Both the position numbers and the translations under genes were made by a program. Source: Taudactylus pleione (taxonomy: Eukaryota > Chordata > Amphibia > Anura > Myobatrachidae). From it: a DNA stretch of 64,000 nucleotides. Positions 1 to 9,914 of this stretch are shown here, piece after piece (position 1 is the first letter of the stretch; each line of letters opens with the position of its first letter). The stretch spans positions 136,501-200,500 of the forward strand of contig JAUIMM010000887.1 in NCBI GenBank assembly GCA_031769625.1, read 5' to 3'. The notes beneath the pieces were generated by a model. That model did not search any database. It saw only the letters and a list, made by a program, of their open reading frames with translations, and was not told the DNA's origin.

Positions 1-536
1 CCACCATTACATTCAGGGAGTGATAGTGTTTCCGGTCTCTAAATATGGCCTCCAGCCGTGCTGGAGGCTGAAGTGGTATGTGAGTACCATCCACAACCCC
101 TATGATGTGTGGGAAGCCAGCTATTTGGTAAAAATTGGCCTTGGCCACACTAAGGGCACCCATATCCAAAGGCATTTGAATAAAATGATGGAGGTGCTTG
201 AAAATTGCCTCCATCACTGCCCTCAGGATCCGGGAAAAGGAGGATTGGGAGATGCCCGCCACTATTCCCACCATTGTTTGAAACGATCCTGAGGCACAGA
301 AATGTAACTGTACAGTGGTGGTATTGCTGTAGGACTGTCAATTTGCCGCTCAAGATCACTCTCTATTAATGAGAGAGTGTCTATGATGATTTTGGGAGGA
401 AGACGGTTGCGTCTTAAAACCTCATCATCGGGCATTCCAAAAAGGATGACACGTGTTCGAAATATCTGGGGCCTTGCACGCCTACAATGCCTACGCCTGG
501 GACGAGATTGAGGTTGGTCGGCTTCCGGGAGCATGG
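1..536 (-). pseudogene. Harbinger transposase, broken N-terminal and central part
   Basis: The fragment is read right to left. The N-terminal part (Met codon near 534, then MPDDEVLRRNRLPP) aligns with the transposase of Harbinger element 2 and with HARBI1-type nucleases, which cut and join DNA with a DDE RNase-H fold. Near position 315 the frame changes. Compared with element 2, about ten bases are missing there. After that another frame continues with GVVDGTHIPLQPPA, which holds the first catalytic aspartate. The second aspartate and the glutamate lie beyond the left window edge. An acceptor-like tttcag lies just upstream of the Met, so the true start may be in an earlier exon. This copy is inactive as it stands. 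Confidence 0.8.
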
Positions 537-606
537 CTAGAACAATCCGACCCAGATCAACCTGAAATGGCAAGATTTGAATGTAAGGCTTTTTAACCCC
601 CCCCAA

Positions 607-892
607 AAAAATAAATATAACTTAGCTTGATGATACCATCCATTGATGCTTACATGCCGGGGTATTGTCATGATACGTGCAAACTGGAAATAATCACAAC
701 ATAAATATACATCATTTTATGCTGGGCATTTCTGTTTCAAAATTTTGTGCAAGACAAAACATAAAAGGGGAGAAACACACATTTGGCCAAAGAGCAAAAC
801 GACATTGCGCACACTACGTCAAATTGTGGCCAAATGTAAGCAACAAATGCTAAAGAGAAAATGCAAACAATTTAACGGGATGAATAAGCATT
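607..892. other. Intergenic spacer of Harbinger 1
   Basis: This is AT-rich sequence upstream of the minus-strand transposase fragment. I see no open frame or recognisable element in it. It leads into the 48-bp repeat that fills the divergent promoter region. Confidence 0.5.
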
Positions 893-1081
893 TCAAAATG
901 CGCTAATTAGTTCGCAAATACAAGTCACAATAGAAACTAATAAAAATGCGCTAATTAGTTCGCAAATACAAGTCACAATAGAAACTAATAAAAATGCGCT
1001 AATTAGTTCGCAAATACAAGTCACAATAGAAACTAATAAAAATGCGCTAATTAGTTCGCAAATACAAGTCACAATAGAAAC
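893..1081. repeat. 48-bp tandem repeat, four copies, cut by the hAT insertion
   Basis: Copies of a 48-bp unit containing gcgctaattagttcgcaaat begin at 900, 948, 996 and 1044. The last copy is interrupted at 1081 by the hAT element, and the array resumes at 9915 for about two more copies. The array therefore had about six units and lies between the divergent Harbinger transposase and Myb-like genes, a place where promoters or transposase-binding sites would be expected (inference). A short open frame on the minus strand through it is a by-product of the period. Confidence 0.9.
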
Positions 1082-1241
1082 TAGGGGTGAGCGGGTTCGG
1101 ATTTCTGAAATCCGAACCCCCCCGAGCCCCCCCGATCCGAGTCCGATCCGAGTCAGGCTCGACTTTTCCCGCCTGACTCGGATCTGAAATCGAGGCAAAA
1201 CGTCATCATCCCGCCTTCCGAGTCTCGCGGGTTTTGGATCC

Positions 1242-1249
1242 TATATAAG
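1242..1249 (+). promoter_or_regulatory. TATA box of hAT copy 1
   Basis: TATATAAG lies 160 bp inside the left terminus, followed by GC-rich sequence. It is the likely core promoter of the element and would start transcription upstream of the 160-bp array, so the array would lie in the 5' leader or an intron. The position fits a hAT promoter. Start-site data are lacking. Confidence 0.55.
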
Positions 1250-1602
1250 GTACCCGCGTCGGTGCCATTTTCTCACTCGGCTGTGGACAGTGAAGAGGGA
1301 GGGTGGGAGTTAGGGCTGTGTAGTGTAGTGTAGTGTAGTGCTGCTGTTGTCCACTACTTCAAAGTCCATAGGGGCTGGCTGTGTTGTGCTGTGCTGCTGT
1401 TGTTAATAGGGGCTGTGTCCACTACTTCAAAGTCCATAGGGGCTGGCTGGACTGTGTTGTGCAGTCAGTTCTCCATAGGGGCTGTGTCCACTCCAAAGTC
1501 CTGTGCAGTGTCCCAGTCCTAAAGGAGTGCTGTAGTGTTGTCCAGGGGGTGCTCTGTCCATCAGGGGTGCTCCCCCCAAGTGCTAAAAAAATAATATATT
1601 TT

Positions 1603-4600
1603 CTGTGTTTGTGAATTGTGTGCGCAGTAGCCGCACGTGCATCAACAAAGTAGTGCCAAGCGTGCGCCTGTGTCATAAGTAAAGGGCCGGCTGGCTTGAC
1701 CGTTAAAGGGTGCTGTAACCCCCGAAAGTACACTCCAGTCCAAACCAAAAAAAAATTATTTTCTGTGTTTGTGAATTGTGTGCGCAGTAGCCGCACGTGC
1801 ATCAACAAAGTAGTGCCAAGCGTGCACCTGTGTCATAAGTAAAGGGCCGGCTGGCTTGACCGTTAAGGGTGCTGTAACCCCCGAAAGTACACTCCAGTCC
1901 AAACCAAAAAAAAAATTATTTTCTGTGTTTGTGAATTGTGTGCGCAGTAGCCGCACGTGCATCAACAAAGTAGTGCCAAGCGTGCACCTGTGTCATAAGT
2001 AAAGGGCCGGCTGGCTTGACCGTTAAGGGTGCTGTAACCCCCGAAAGTACACTCCAGTCCAGACCAAAAAAAAATTATTTTCTGTGTTTGTGAATTGTGT
2101 GCGCAGTAGCCGCACGTGCATCAACAAAGTAGTGCCAAGCGTGCGCCTGTGTCATAAGTAAAGGGCCGGCTGGCTTGACCGTTAAGGGTGCTGTAACCCC
2201 CGAAAGTACACTCCAGTCCAAACCAAAAAAAAAATTATTTTCTGTGTTTGTGAATTGTGTGCGCAGTAGCCGCACGTGCATCAACAAAGTAGTGCCAAGC
2301 GTGCACCTGTGTCATAAGTAAAGGGCCGGCTGGCTTGACCATTAAGGGTGCTGTAACCCCCGAAAGTACACTCCAGTCCAAACCAAAAAAAAATTATTTT
2401 CTGTGTTTGTGAATTGTGTGCGCAGTAGCCGCACGTGCATCAACAAAGTAGTGCCAAGCGTGCGCCTGTGTCATAAGTAAAGGGCCGGCTGGCTTGACCG
2501 TTAAAGGGTGCTGTAACCCCCGAAAGTACACTCCAGTCCAAACCAAAAAAAAATTATTTTCTGTGTTTGTGAATTGTGTGCGCAGTAGCCGCACGTGCAT
2601 CAACAAAGTAGTGCCAAGCGTGCACCTGTGTCATAAGTAAAGGGCCGGCTGGCTTGACCGTTAAGGGTGCTGTAACCCCCGAAAGTACACTCCAGTCCAA
2701 ACCAAAAAAAAAATTATTTTCTGTGTTTGTGAATTGTGTGCGCAGTAGCCGCACGTGCATCAACAAAGTAGTGCCAAGCGTGCACCTGTGTCATAAGTAA
2801 AGGGCCGGCTGGCTTGACCGTTAAGGGTGCTGTAACCCCCGAAAGTACACTCCAGTCCAGACCAAAAAAAAATTATTTTCTGTGTTTGTGAATTGTGTGC
2901 GCAGTAGCCGCACGTGCATCAACAAAGTAGTGCCAAGCGTGCGCCTGTGTCATAAGTAAAGGGCCGGCTGGCTTGACCGTTAAGGGTGCTGTAACCCCCG
3001 AAAGTACACTCCAGTCCAAACCAAAAAAAAAATTATTTTCTGTGTTTGTGAATTGTGTGCGCAGTAGCCGCACGTGCATCAACAAAGTAGTGCCAAGCGT
3101 GCACCTGTGTCATAAGTAAAGGGCCGGCTGGCTTGACCATTAAGGGTGCTGTAACCCCTGAAAGTACACTCCAGTCCAAACCAAAAAAAAATTATTTTCT
3201 GTGTTTGTGAATTGTGTGCGCAGTAGCCGCACGTGCATCAACAAAGTAGTGCCAAGCGTGCGCCTGTGTCATAAGTAAAGGGCCGGCTGGCTTGACCGTT
3301 AAGGGTGCTGTAACCCCCGAAAGTACACTCCAGTCCAAACCAAAAAAAAAATTATTTTCTGTGTTTGTGAATTGTGTGCGCAGTAGCCGCACGTGCATCA
3401 ACAAAGTAGTGCCAAGCGTGCACCTGTGTCATAAGTAAAGGGCCGGCTGGCTTGACCGTTAAGGGTGCTGTAACCCCCGAAAGTACACTCCAGTCCAAAC
3501 CAAAAAAAAAATTATTTTCTGTGTTTGTGAATTGTGTGCGCAGTAGCCGCACGTGCATCAACAAAGTAGTGCCAAGCGTGCGCCTGTGTCATAAGTAAAG
3601 GGCCGGCTGGCTTGACCGTTAAAGGGTGCTGTAACCCCCAAAGTACACTCCAGTCCAAACCAAAAAAAAAATGATTTTCTGTGTTTGTGAATTGTGTGCG
3701 CAGTAGCCGCACGTGCATCAACAAAGTAGTGCCAAGCGTGCGCCTGTGTCATAAGTAAAGGGCCGGCTGGCTTGACCGTTAAAGGGTGCTGTAACCCCCG
3801 AAAGTACACTCCAGTCCAAACCAAAAAAAAATTATTTTCTGTGTTTGTGAATTGTGTGCGCAGTAGCCGCACGTGCATCAACAAAGTAGTGCCAAGCGTG
3901 CACCTGTGTCATAAGTAAAGGGCCGGCTGGCTTGACCGTTAAGGGTGCTGTAACCCCCGAAAGTACACTCCAGTCCAAACCAAAAAAAAAATTATTTTCT
4001 GTGTTTGTGAATTGTGTGCGCAGTAGCCGCACGTGCATCAACAAAGTAGTGCCAAGCGTGCGCCTGTGTCATAAGTAAAGGGCCGGCTGGCTTGACCGTT
4101 AAAGGGTGCTGTAACCCCCAAAGTACACTCCAGTCCAAACCAAAAAAAAAATTATTTTCTGTGTTTGTGAATTGTGTGCGCAGTAGCCGCACGTGCATCA
4201 ACAAAGTAGTGCCAAGCGTGCGCCTGTGTCATAAGTAAAGGGCCGGCTGGCTTGACCGTTAAAGGGTGCTGTAACCCCCGAAAGTACACTCCAGTCCAAA
4301 CCAAAAAAAAATTATTTTCTGTGTTTGTGAATTGTGTGCGCAGTAGCCGCACGTGCATCAACAAAGTAGTGCCAAGCGTGCGCCTGTGTCATAAGTAAAG
4401 GGCCGGCTGGCTTGACCGTTAAAGGGTGCTGTAACCCCCGAAAGTACACTCCAGTCCAAACCAAAAAAAAATTATTTTCTGTGTTTGTGAATTGTGTGCG
4501 CAGTAGCCGCACGTGCATCAACAAAGTAGTGCCAAGCGTGCGCCTGTGTCATAAGTAAAGGGCTGGCTGGCTTGACCGTTAAAGGGTGCTGTAACCCCCG

Positions 4601-5758
4601 AAAGTACACTCCAGTCCAAACCAAAAAAAAATTATTTTCTGTGTTTGTGAATTGTGTGCGCAGTAGCCGCACGTGCATCAACAAAGTAGTGCCAAGCGTG
4701 CACCTGTGTCATAAGTAAAGGGCCGGCTGGCTTGACCGTTAAGGGTGCTGTAACCCCCGAAAGTACACTCCAGTCCAAACCAAAAAAAAAATTATTTTCT
4801 GTGCTTGTGAATTGTGTGCGCAGTAGCCGCACGTGCATCAACAAAGTAGTGCCAAGCGTGCGCCTGTGTCATAAGTAAAGGGCCGGCTGGCTTGACCATT
4901 AAAGGGTGCTGTAACCCCCAAAGTACACTCCAGTCCAAACCAAAAAAAAAATTATTTTCTGTGTTTGTGAATTGTGTGCGCAGTAGCCGCACGTGCATCA
5001 ACAAAGTAGTGCCAAGCGTGCGCCTGTGTCATAAGTAAAGGGCCGGCTGGCTTGACCATTAAAGGGTGCTGTAACCCCCGAAAGAACACTCCAGTCAAAA
5101 CCAAAAAAATATTATTTTCTGTGTTTGTGAATTGTGTGCGCAGTAGCCGCACGTGCATCAACAAAGTAGTGCCAAGCGTGCGCCTGTGTCATAAGTAAAG
5201 GGCCGGCTGGCTTGACCGTTAAAGGGTGCTGTAACCCCCGAAAGTACACTCCAGTCCAAACCAAAAAAAAATTATTTTCTGTGTTTGTGAATTGTGTGCG
5301 CAGTAGCCGCACGTGCATCAACAAAGTAGTGCCAAGCGTGCACCTGTGTCATAAGTAAAGGGCCGGCTGGCTTGACCGTTAAAGGGTGCTGTAACCCCCG
5401 AAAGTACACTCCAGTCAAAACCAAAAAAAATTTATTTTCTGTGTTTGTGAATTGTGTGCGCAGTAGCCGCACGTGCATCAACAAAGTAGTGCCAAGCGTG
5501 CGCCTGTGTCATAAGTAAAGGGCCGGCTGGCTTGACCGTTAAGGGTGCTGTAACCCCCGAAAGTACACTCCAGTCCAAACCAAAAAAAAAATTATTTTCT
5601 GTGTTTGTGAATTGTGTGCGCAGTAGCCGCACGTGCATCAACAAAGTAGTGCCAAGTGTGCGCCTGTGTCATAAGTAAAGGGCCGGCTGGCTTGACCATT
5701 AAAGGGTGCTGTAACCCACAAAGTACACTCCAGTCCAAACCAAAAAAAAAATTATTTT
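1603..5758. repeat. 160-bp tandem array, about 26 units, inside the hAT element
   Basis: The unit (159-160 bp) begins near ctgtgtttgtgaattgtg, contains gtagccgcacgtgcatc and ends in an A-run followed by attatt. Units differ at a few sites: gtgcgcctg or gtgcacctg, gttaaaggg or gttaaggg, cagtccaaacc or cagtccagacc, and an A-run of 8 to 10. The array ends in a truncated unit at 5759-5776, 25 bp before the transposase Met at 5801. Each unit has the palindrome CACGTG (E-box core). The many about 70-residue minus-strand open frames are by-products of the period. Confidence 0.97.
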
Positions 5759-5800
5759 CTGTGTTTAGCCGCACGTATATATCAAATCGATATAACATAA

Positions 5801-6094
5801 ATGGAGGACCAAACTTTCTCCGATAAAAATAAAATAGAGAAAGATCAAGAACCACTTCCTCCTAGTGCTGAAGCTGCTGCCACTAGTCATGACATAGACG
5901 ATAACATGCCATCAACGTCGTCTGCCAAGGCCGATGCCCAATGTCATAGTAGAGGGCACATACAATCCCAAATGGCAAAGTTCAGGAAAATGACCTTGAA
6001 AAAGACATTTTAAATCAGCTGAAGAGAAACGTAAACTTGCCAATATGCCATTTACGACACAGCTGGCAAGGAACGGCTAAGGTCGATCCCTAGT
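5801..6094 (+). pseudogene. N-terminal extension of hAT transposase, two compensating indels
   Basis: An open frame starts at the Met at 5801 (MEDQTFSDKN) and ends in a stop at 6011-6013. Copy 2 (from 58726) reads through the same stretch into the main transposase frame. Relative to copy 2, copy 1 has one extra T near 6008-6011 and one base fewer near 6066-6069, so the two shifts cancel before the Met at 6095. The ancestral protein therefore started near 5801, and copy 1 can express only the shorter 6095 form unless spliced. The stretch is rich in Ser, Asp and Glu, with no domain I recognise. Confidence 0.75.
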
Positions 6095-8914
6095 ATGTTC
6101 ATGACTAGTGGTTCAGCTTCACATGACGATGGAAGCCCTCCTCCCACTAAAAAAATTAAAAGAGTTAAGCTGGCAAAAGCACAGCGAAGAACTGTGCTTT
6201 CTAAGAAGATATCACAAATCCCCAAGGAGAGTCCAAGTGTGGTGGTGGTTGCGATGCCTGACCTTCCCAGCACTGGACGGGAAGAGGTGGCTCTTTCCAC
6301 CATTTGCACGCCCCCTGCAAGTGCTGAAAGGAGCACCCACAGTCCACTTGCTGATATGCAAATTGAAGATGTCACTGTTGAAGTACAACAGGATGAGGAT
6401 ACTGGTGTAGCTGGCGCTGAGGAGGAAGTTGGCGAGGAGGATTCTGATGGTGATGTGGTTTGTTTAAATCAGGCTCCGGGCGAAACAGTTGTTGTCCGTG
6501 GGATGAAAAAGCCCATCACGGTCATGCCTGGGCAGAAGACCAAACATTCCACCTCTTTGGTCTGGCAATATTTCTATCCAAATCCGGACAACAACTGTCT
6601 TGCCATATGTACCATATGTAAAGGTGAAATAAGTAGGGGTAGGGACGTCAACCACCTAGGAACATCCTCCCTTATACGGCACCTGCAGCGCGTTCATAAA
6701 AAGTTACTGTCAAGTTCAGAAACTTTGGCTAAGACCGTAAGCAGTCCAGGGACACCTAAATCCCGTTGTCCTGTTGTATCCAAGCGCCTGCAAACCACAC
6801 CGTCAACTCCCTCCTCGTCAATTTCCTCCTTAGTCAGGATCGGAAGTAGTCCTGCAGGCCATGTCACTGGCATGACTGACTCTCCTATCCGGGATTCCTC
6901 TGGAGGATCCTGCATTGCTACGCCTACTGCTGCCGCTGCTGCTGTTGCTGCTGCTGGGAGTCGTTCATCATCCCAGAGAGGAAGTAGGAACACCACTACT
7001 TTTACTAAACAATTGACCCTCCAACAGTCCTTAGCGAGGAGGATGAAGTACGACAGCAGTCATCCTGAAGCAAAACGTATAACTGAGGCCTTGACTGCTA
7101 TGTTGGTGTTAGACGTGCGTCCGGTATCCGCCATTAGTGCAGTGGGATTTAGACAATTGATGGAGGTAGTGTGTCCCCGGTTCCAAATCCCGTCTAGATT
7201 CCACTTCACTAGGCAGGCGATACCGAGACTGTACAGAAACGTCAGAAAAAGTGTCCTCAGTGTCCTGAAAAATGCCGTTGTACACAATGTCCACTTAACC
7301 ACGGACATGTGGACAAGTGGAACAGGGCAGACTAAGGACTATATGACTGTGACAGCCCACTGGGTAGAAGTATCACCTTACGCAGCAACAGCAGCAGCGT
7401 CACCAGTAGCAGCATCTCAGAAATGCCAGCTCGTTACAAGGCAGGCTACGCTGTGTATCACCGGTTTCAGTAAGAGGCACACCGCCGACAACCTCTTAGA
7501 GAAACTGAGGGAAATCATTGCCCAGTGGCTTACCCCACTTAGACTCTCCTGGGGATTTGTGATATCTGACAACGCCACCAATATTGTGCGGGCATTACAT
7601 CTGGGCAAATTCCAGCACGTCCCATGTTTTGCTCACACAATAAACTTGGTGGTGCAGAATTTTCTGAAAAGCGACAGGGGCGTGCAGGAGACGCTTTGGG
7701 TGTCCCGAAAAATTTCTGGCCACTTTCGCCATTCAGCGACTGCGTGCCGAAGACTGGAGCGCCAGCAAACACTCTTGAACCTGCCCCGCCATTACCTGAA
7801 GCAAGAGGTTGTGACGCGGTGGAACTCAACCCTCTATATGCTTCAGAGGATGGAGGAGCAGCAAAAGGCCATACAAGCCTATACATCCACCTATGACATA
7901 GGCAAAGGAGGGGGTATGCACCTGACTCAAGCGCAGTGGAGAATGATTTCCGTGTTGTGCAAGGTTCTCCAGCCCTTCGAACTTGCCACACGTGAAGTCA
8001 GTTCAGACACTGCCAGCTTGAGTCAGGTCATTCCCCTCATCAGGCTTTTGCAGAAGCAGCTGGAGAAAGTGAAGGAGGAGCTAAGACGGAGCGATTCCGC
8101 TCGGCATGTGGGACTTGTGGATGAAGCCCTTCATTCGCTTTGCCAGGATTCCAGGGTGGTCAATCTGTTGAAATCAGACCACTACGTTTTGGCCACCGTG
8201 CTCGATCCTAGGTTTAAAGCCTATGTGGTGTCTCTCTTTCCGGCCGACACAAGCCTGCAGAGGTGCAAAGACCTGCTGGTGAACACACTGTCAGCTGAAG
8301 CGGAACGTGACACGTCAACGGCTCCTTCTTCATTTTCTCCTGCAACTGGGGCTGCCAGGAAAAAACTTAGGTATCCTAAGCAACCCGCTGGCGGTGATGC
8401 AGGGCAGGCAGGACCAAGTTTGGACATCTGGTCCGGACTGAAGGACCTGGCAACAATTTCTGACATGTCTGCTGTCACTGCATATGATACTGTCACCATT
8501 GACAGAATGGTGGAGGATTACATCGGTGACAGCATCCAAGTAGGCATGGCAGACAGTCCATACCTGTACTGGCAGGAAAAAGAGGCAATTTGGAGGCCCC
8601 TGTACAAACTGGCTCTATTTTACCTGAGTTGCCCCCCCTCCAGTGTGTACTCCGAAAGAGTGTTTAGTGCAGCCGGGAACCTTGTCAGCGAAAGGCGTAG
8701 GAGGTTGCTTCCACAGAATGTGGAGAAGATGATGTTCATCAAAATGAATTATCAGCTCTTCCAGGGAGACCAGCCTCCAGAAGGTACAGAGGGACCTGTG
8801 GTGGTGGATTCAAGTGGGGACGAGTTAATACTTTGTGAGGATGAGGATGTACACACTGAAGAGGGTGAGGAATTGGTGGATGAGGAGGATGAGGATGACA
8901 TCTTGCCTCCATAG
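6095..8914 (+). CDS. hAT-family transposase with BED zinc finger (939 aa)
   Basis: The enzyme excises and inserts the element through the RNase-H-like hAT fold in the nucleus. A BED zinc finger lies at about residues 150-205 (W157, C172 and C175, H196 and H201) and should bind the element ends. The RNase-H core shows TTDMW with D404, ISDNA with D492, CFAHTINLVV with C511 and H514, and RW at 575-576. After the helical insertion come VLDPRFKAY (about 702) and the dimerisation block SERVFSAAG (E854) followed by RRRRLLPQNVEKMM. The tail is acidic. Alanine and glutamine runs occur near 278-287. No internal stop is present, so this is the most intact transposase in the window. The frame used starts at Met 6095. 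The family start was probably at 5801 (see that entry). It resembles ZBED-like proteins of the Ac branch (family knowledge). Activity is unproven. Confidence 0.92.
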   Translation: MFMTSGSASHDDGSPPPTKKIKRVKLAKAQRRTVLSKKISQIPKESPSVVVVAMPDLPSTGREEVALSTICTPPASAERSTHSPLADMQIEDVTVEVQQDEDTGVAGAEEEVGEEDSDGDVVCLNQAPGETVVVRGMKKPITVMPGQKTKHSTSLVWQYFYPNPDNNCLAICTICKGEISRGRDVNHLGTSSLIRHLQRVHKKLLSSSETLAKTVSSPGTPKSRCPVVSKRLQTTPSTPSSSISSLVRIGSSPAGHVTGMTDSPIRDSSGGSCIATPTAAAAAVAAAGSRSSSQRGSRNTTTFTKQLTLQQSLARRMKYDSSHPEAKRITEALTAMLVLDVRPVSAISAVGFRQLMEVVCPRFQIPSRFHFTRQAIPRLYRNVRKSVLSVLKNAVVHNVHLTTDMWTSGTGQTKDYMTVTAHWVEVSPYAATAAASPVAASQKCQLVTRQATLCITGFSKRHTADNLLEKLREIIAQWLTPLRLSWGFVISDNATNIVRALHLGKFQHVPCFAHTINLVVQNFLKSDRGVQETLWVSRKISGHFRHSATACRRLERQQTLLNLPRHYLKQEVVTRWNSTLYMLQRMEEQQKAIQAYTSTYDIGKGGGMHLTQAQWRMISVLCKVLQPFELATREVSSDTASLSQVIPLIRLLQKQLEKVKEELRRSDSARHVGLVDEALHSLCQDSRVVNLLKSDHYVLATVLDPRFKAYVVSLFPADTSLQRCKDLLVNTLSAEAERDTSTAPSSFSPATGAARKKLRYPKQPAGGDAGQAGPSLDIWSGLKDLATISDMSAVTAYDTVTIDRMVEDYIGDSIQVGMADSPYLYWQEKEAIWRPLYKLALFYLSCPPSSVYSERVFSAAGNLVSERRRRLLPQNVEKMMFIKMNYQLFQGDQPPEGTEGPVVVDSSGDELILCEDEDVHTEEGEELVDEEDEDDILPP

Positions 8915-9552
8915 AGCCAGTTTGTGCAGGGACACATTAATTGCCAGCTTGTTTTGTGGGGGCCCAAACGAACCAATCATTTCAGCCACAGTTGTGTGGC
9001 AGACCCTGGCGCTGAAATGATTGGTTTGTTAAAGTGTGCATGTCCTGTTTATACAACATAAGGGTGGGTGGGAGGGCTCAAGGACAATTCCATCTTGCAC
9101 CTCTTTTTTTTCTTTGCATTATGTACAGTTTGGGGCCTAGTTTTTCAAACTGCCATCCTGTCTGCCACTGCAGTTTCACGCCTAGATGGGTCACGTGTTT
9201 GTGCCGCCCACTCGTGTCGCTTAGCATAGTCATCCAGCTACCTCGGTGCAACGTTTTGGACATAAAAACACTATTGTGAGGTGTGAGGTGTTCAGAATAG
9301 ACTGGAAATGAGTGGAAATTAAGGTTATTGAGGTTAATAATAGCATAGGAGCAGAATAACCCACAAATTCTGTGATTTTAGCTGTTTTTATGCTTTTTAA
9401 AAAAAAAAAAATACAGATCCAAAACACAAAACCCAGAACACAAAACACGGAAGGGTGGTTTTGGCAAAACCAATCCAGATCCAAAACACGAAGAAAGATC
9501 CAGATCCAAAACCAAATCACAAAACACGAAAAGTGGCCGGTGCACACCCCTA
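8915..9552 (+). other. hAT copy 1 3' region and proximal 3' terminus
   Basis: Non-coding 3' sequence, clearly homologous to 61377-61981 in copy 2. It ends in repeated short blocks of the type ccagatccaaaac / aaacacgaa and in gtggccggtgcacacccct at 9532-9550, a complete-looking hAT 3' terminus ending at 9552. No target duplication follows it. The duplication lies after the distal terminus at 9914. Confidence 0.8.
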
Positions 9553-9840
9553 GTTTTAAGACACCCACTGGTGCACGTCATGTCCAGGAAGACTATGCAA
9601 CCATCGGTACATCGTGTAACATCGGATGCTATCGCAGCACTTGAGGTTGACCATACCCTTCTGCAAGCACTGTGAGCACTTCAGTGTAAAAACAAGCTAG
9701 GTGACGTGTACTATGATGCTGTCTTTTAATTACGCACACCTCTAAAACACCATTGAGATGCATATGCATGCACACAATGCATACACACTGCATACCATCG
9801 GCAGCAGTGAGAGTAAGCATCTTAGTGAGCGGGTCTGAAT
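9553..9840 (+). mobile_element. Harbinger-type MITE fragment trapped between two hAT 3' ends
   Basis: The stretch is homologous to the MITE at 51388-51988 (shared blocks around gcacgtcat, aggaag, gcaagcactg and gacgtgtac). It ends at 9840 with gagcgggtctgaat, the typical right end of this MITE family minus its last bases. It therefore looks like donor-site DNA that originally flanked a hAT copy. Confidence 0.75.
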
Positions 9841-9860
9841 GCTCCTATATTCTATACTCT

Positions 9861-9914
9861 TCCAGATCCAAAACCAAAACACAAAACACGAAAAGTGGCC
9901 GGTGCACACCCCTA
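9861..9914 (+). mobile_element. Distal second hAT 3' terminus
   Basis: About 54 bp repeat the terminal block of the same hAT family (ccagatccaaaaccaaaac to gcacacccct) and are followed directly by the target duplication atagaaac. This is the end that was used in the last transposition. Confidence 0.85.

Larger units (their letters stand above)
1082..9914 (+). mobile_element. hAT transposon copy 1, complete, 8.8 kb
   Basis: The ends are TAGGGGTG at 1082 and CACCCCTA ending at 9914, flanked by identical 8-bp target duplications atagaaac (1074-1081 and 9915-9922). Eight bases is the standard hAT duplication length. In order it holds a GC-rich 5' end with a TATA box, short degenerate GTGTAGT-type repeats, a 160-bp tandem array (1603-5758), a transposase gene (5801-8914), a 3' region and two successive copies of the 3' terminus. 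The 5' terminus is nearly identical to that of copy 3 at 63877, and the body is homologous to copy 2 (58332-61981). The element is inserted in the 48-bp array of Harbinger element 1, so it is younger than that element. Confidence 0.95.

Noticed and set aside
1422..5855. Many about 70-residue minus-strand open frames
   Set aside because: They recur with the 160-bp unit and shift frame with A-run length. They are by-products of the tandem array, not a gene family.
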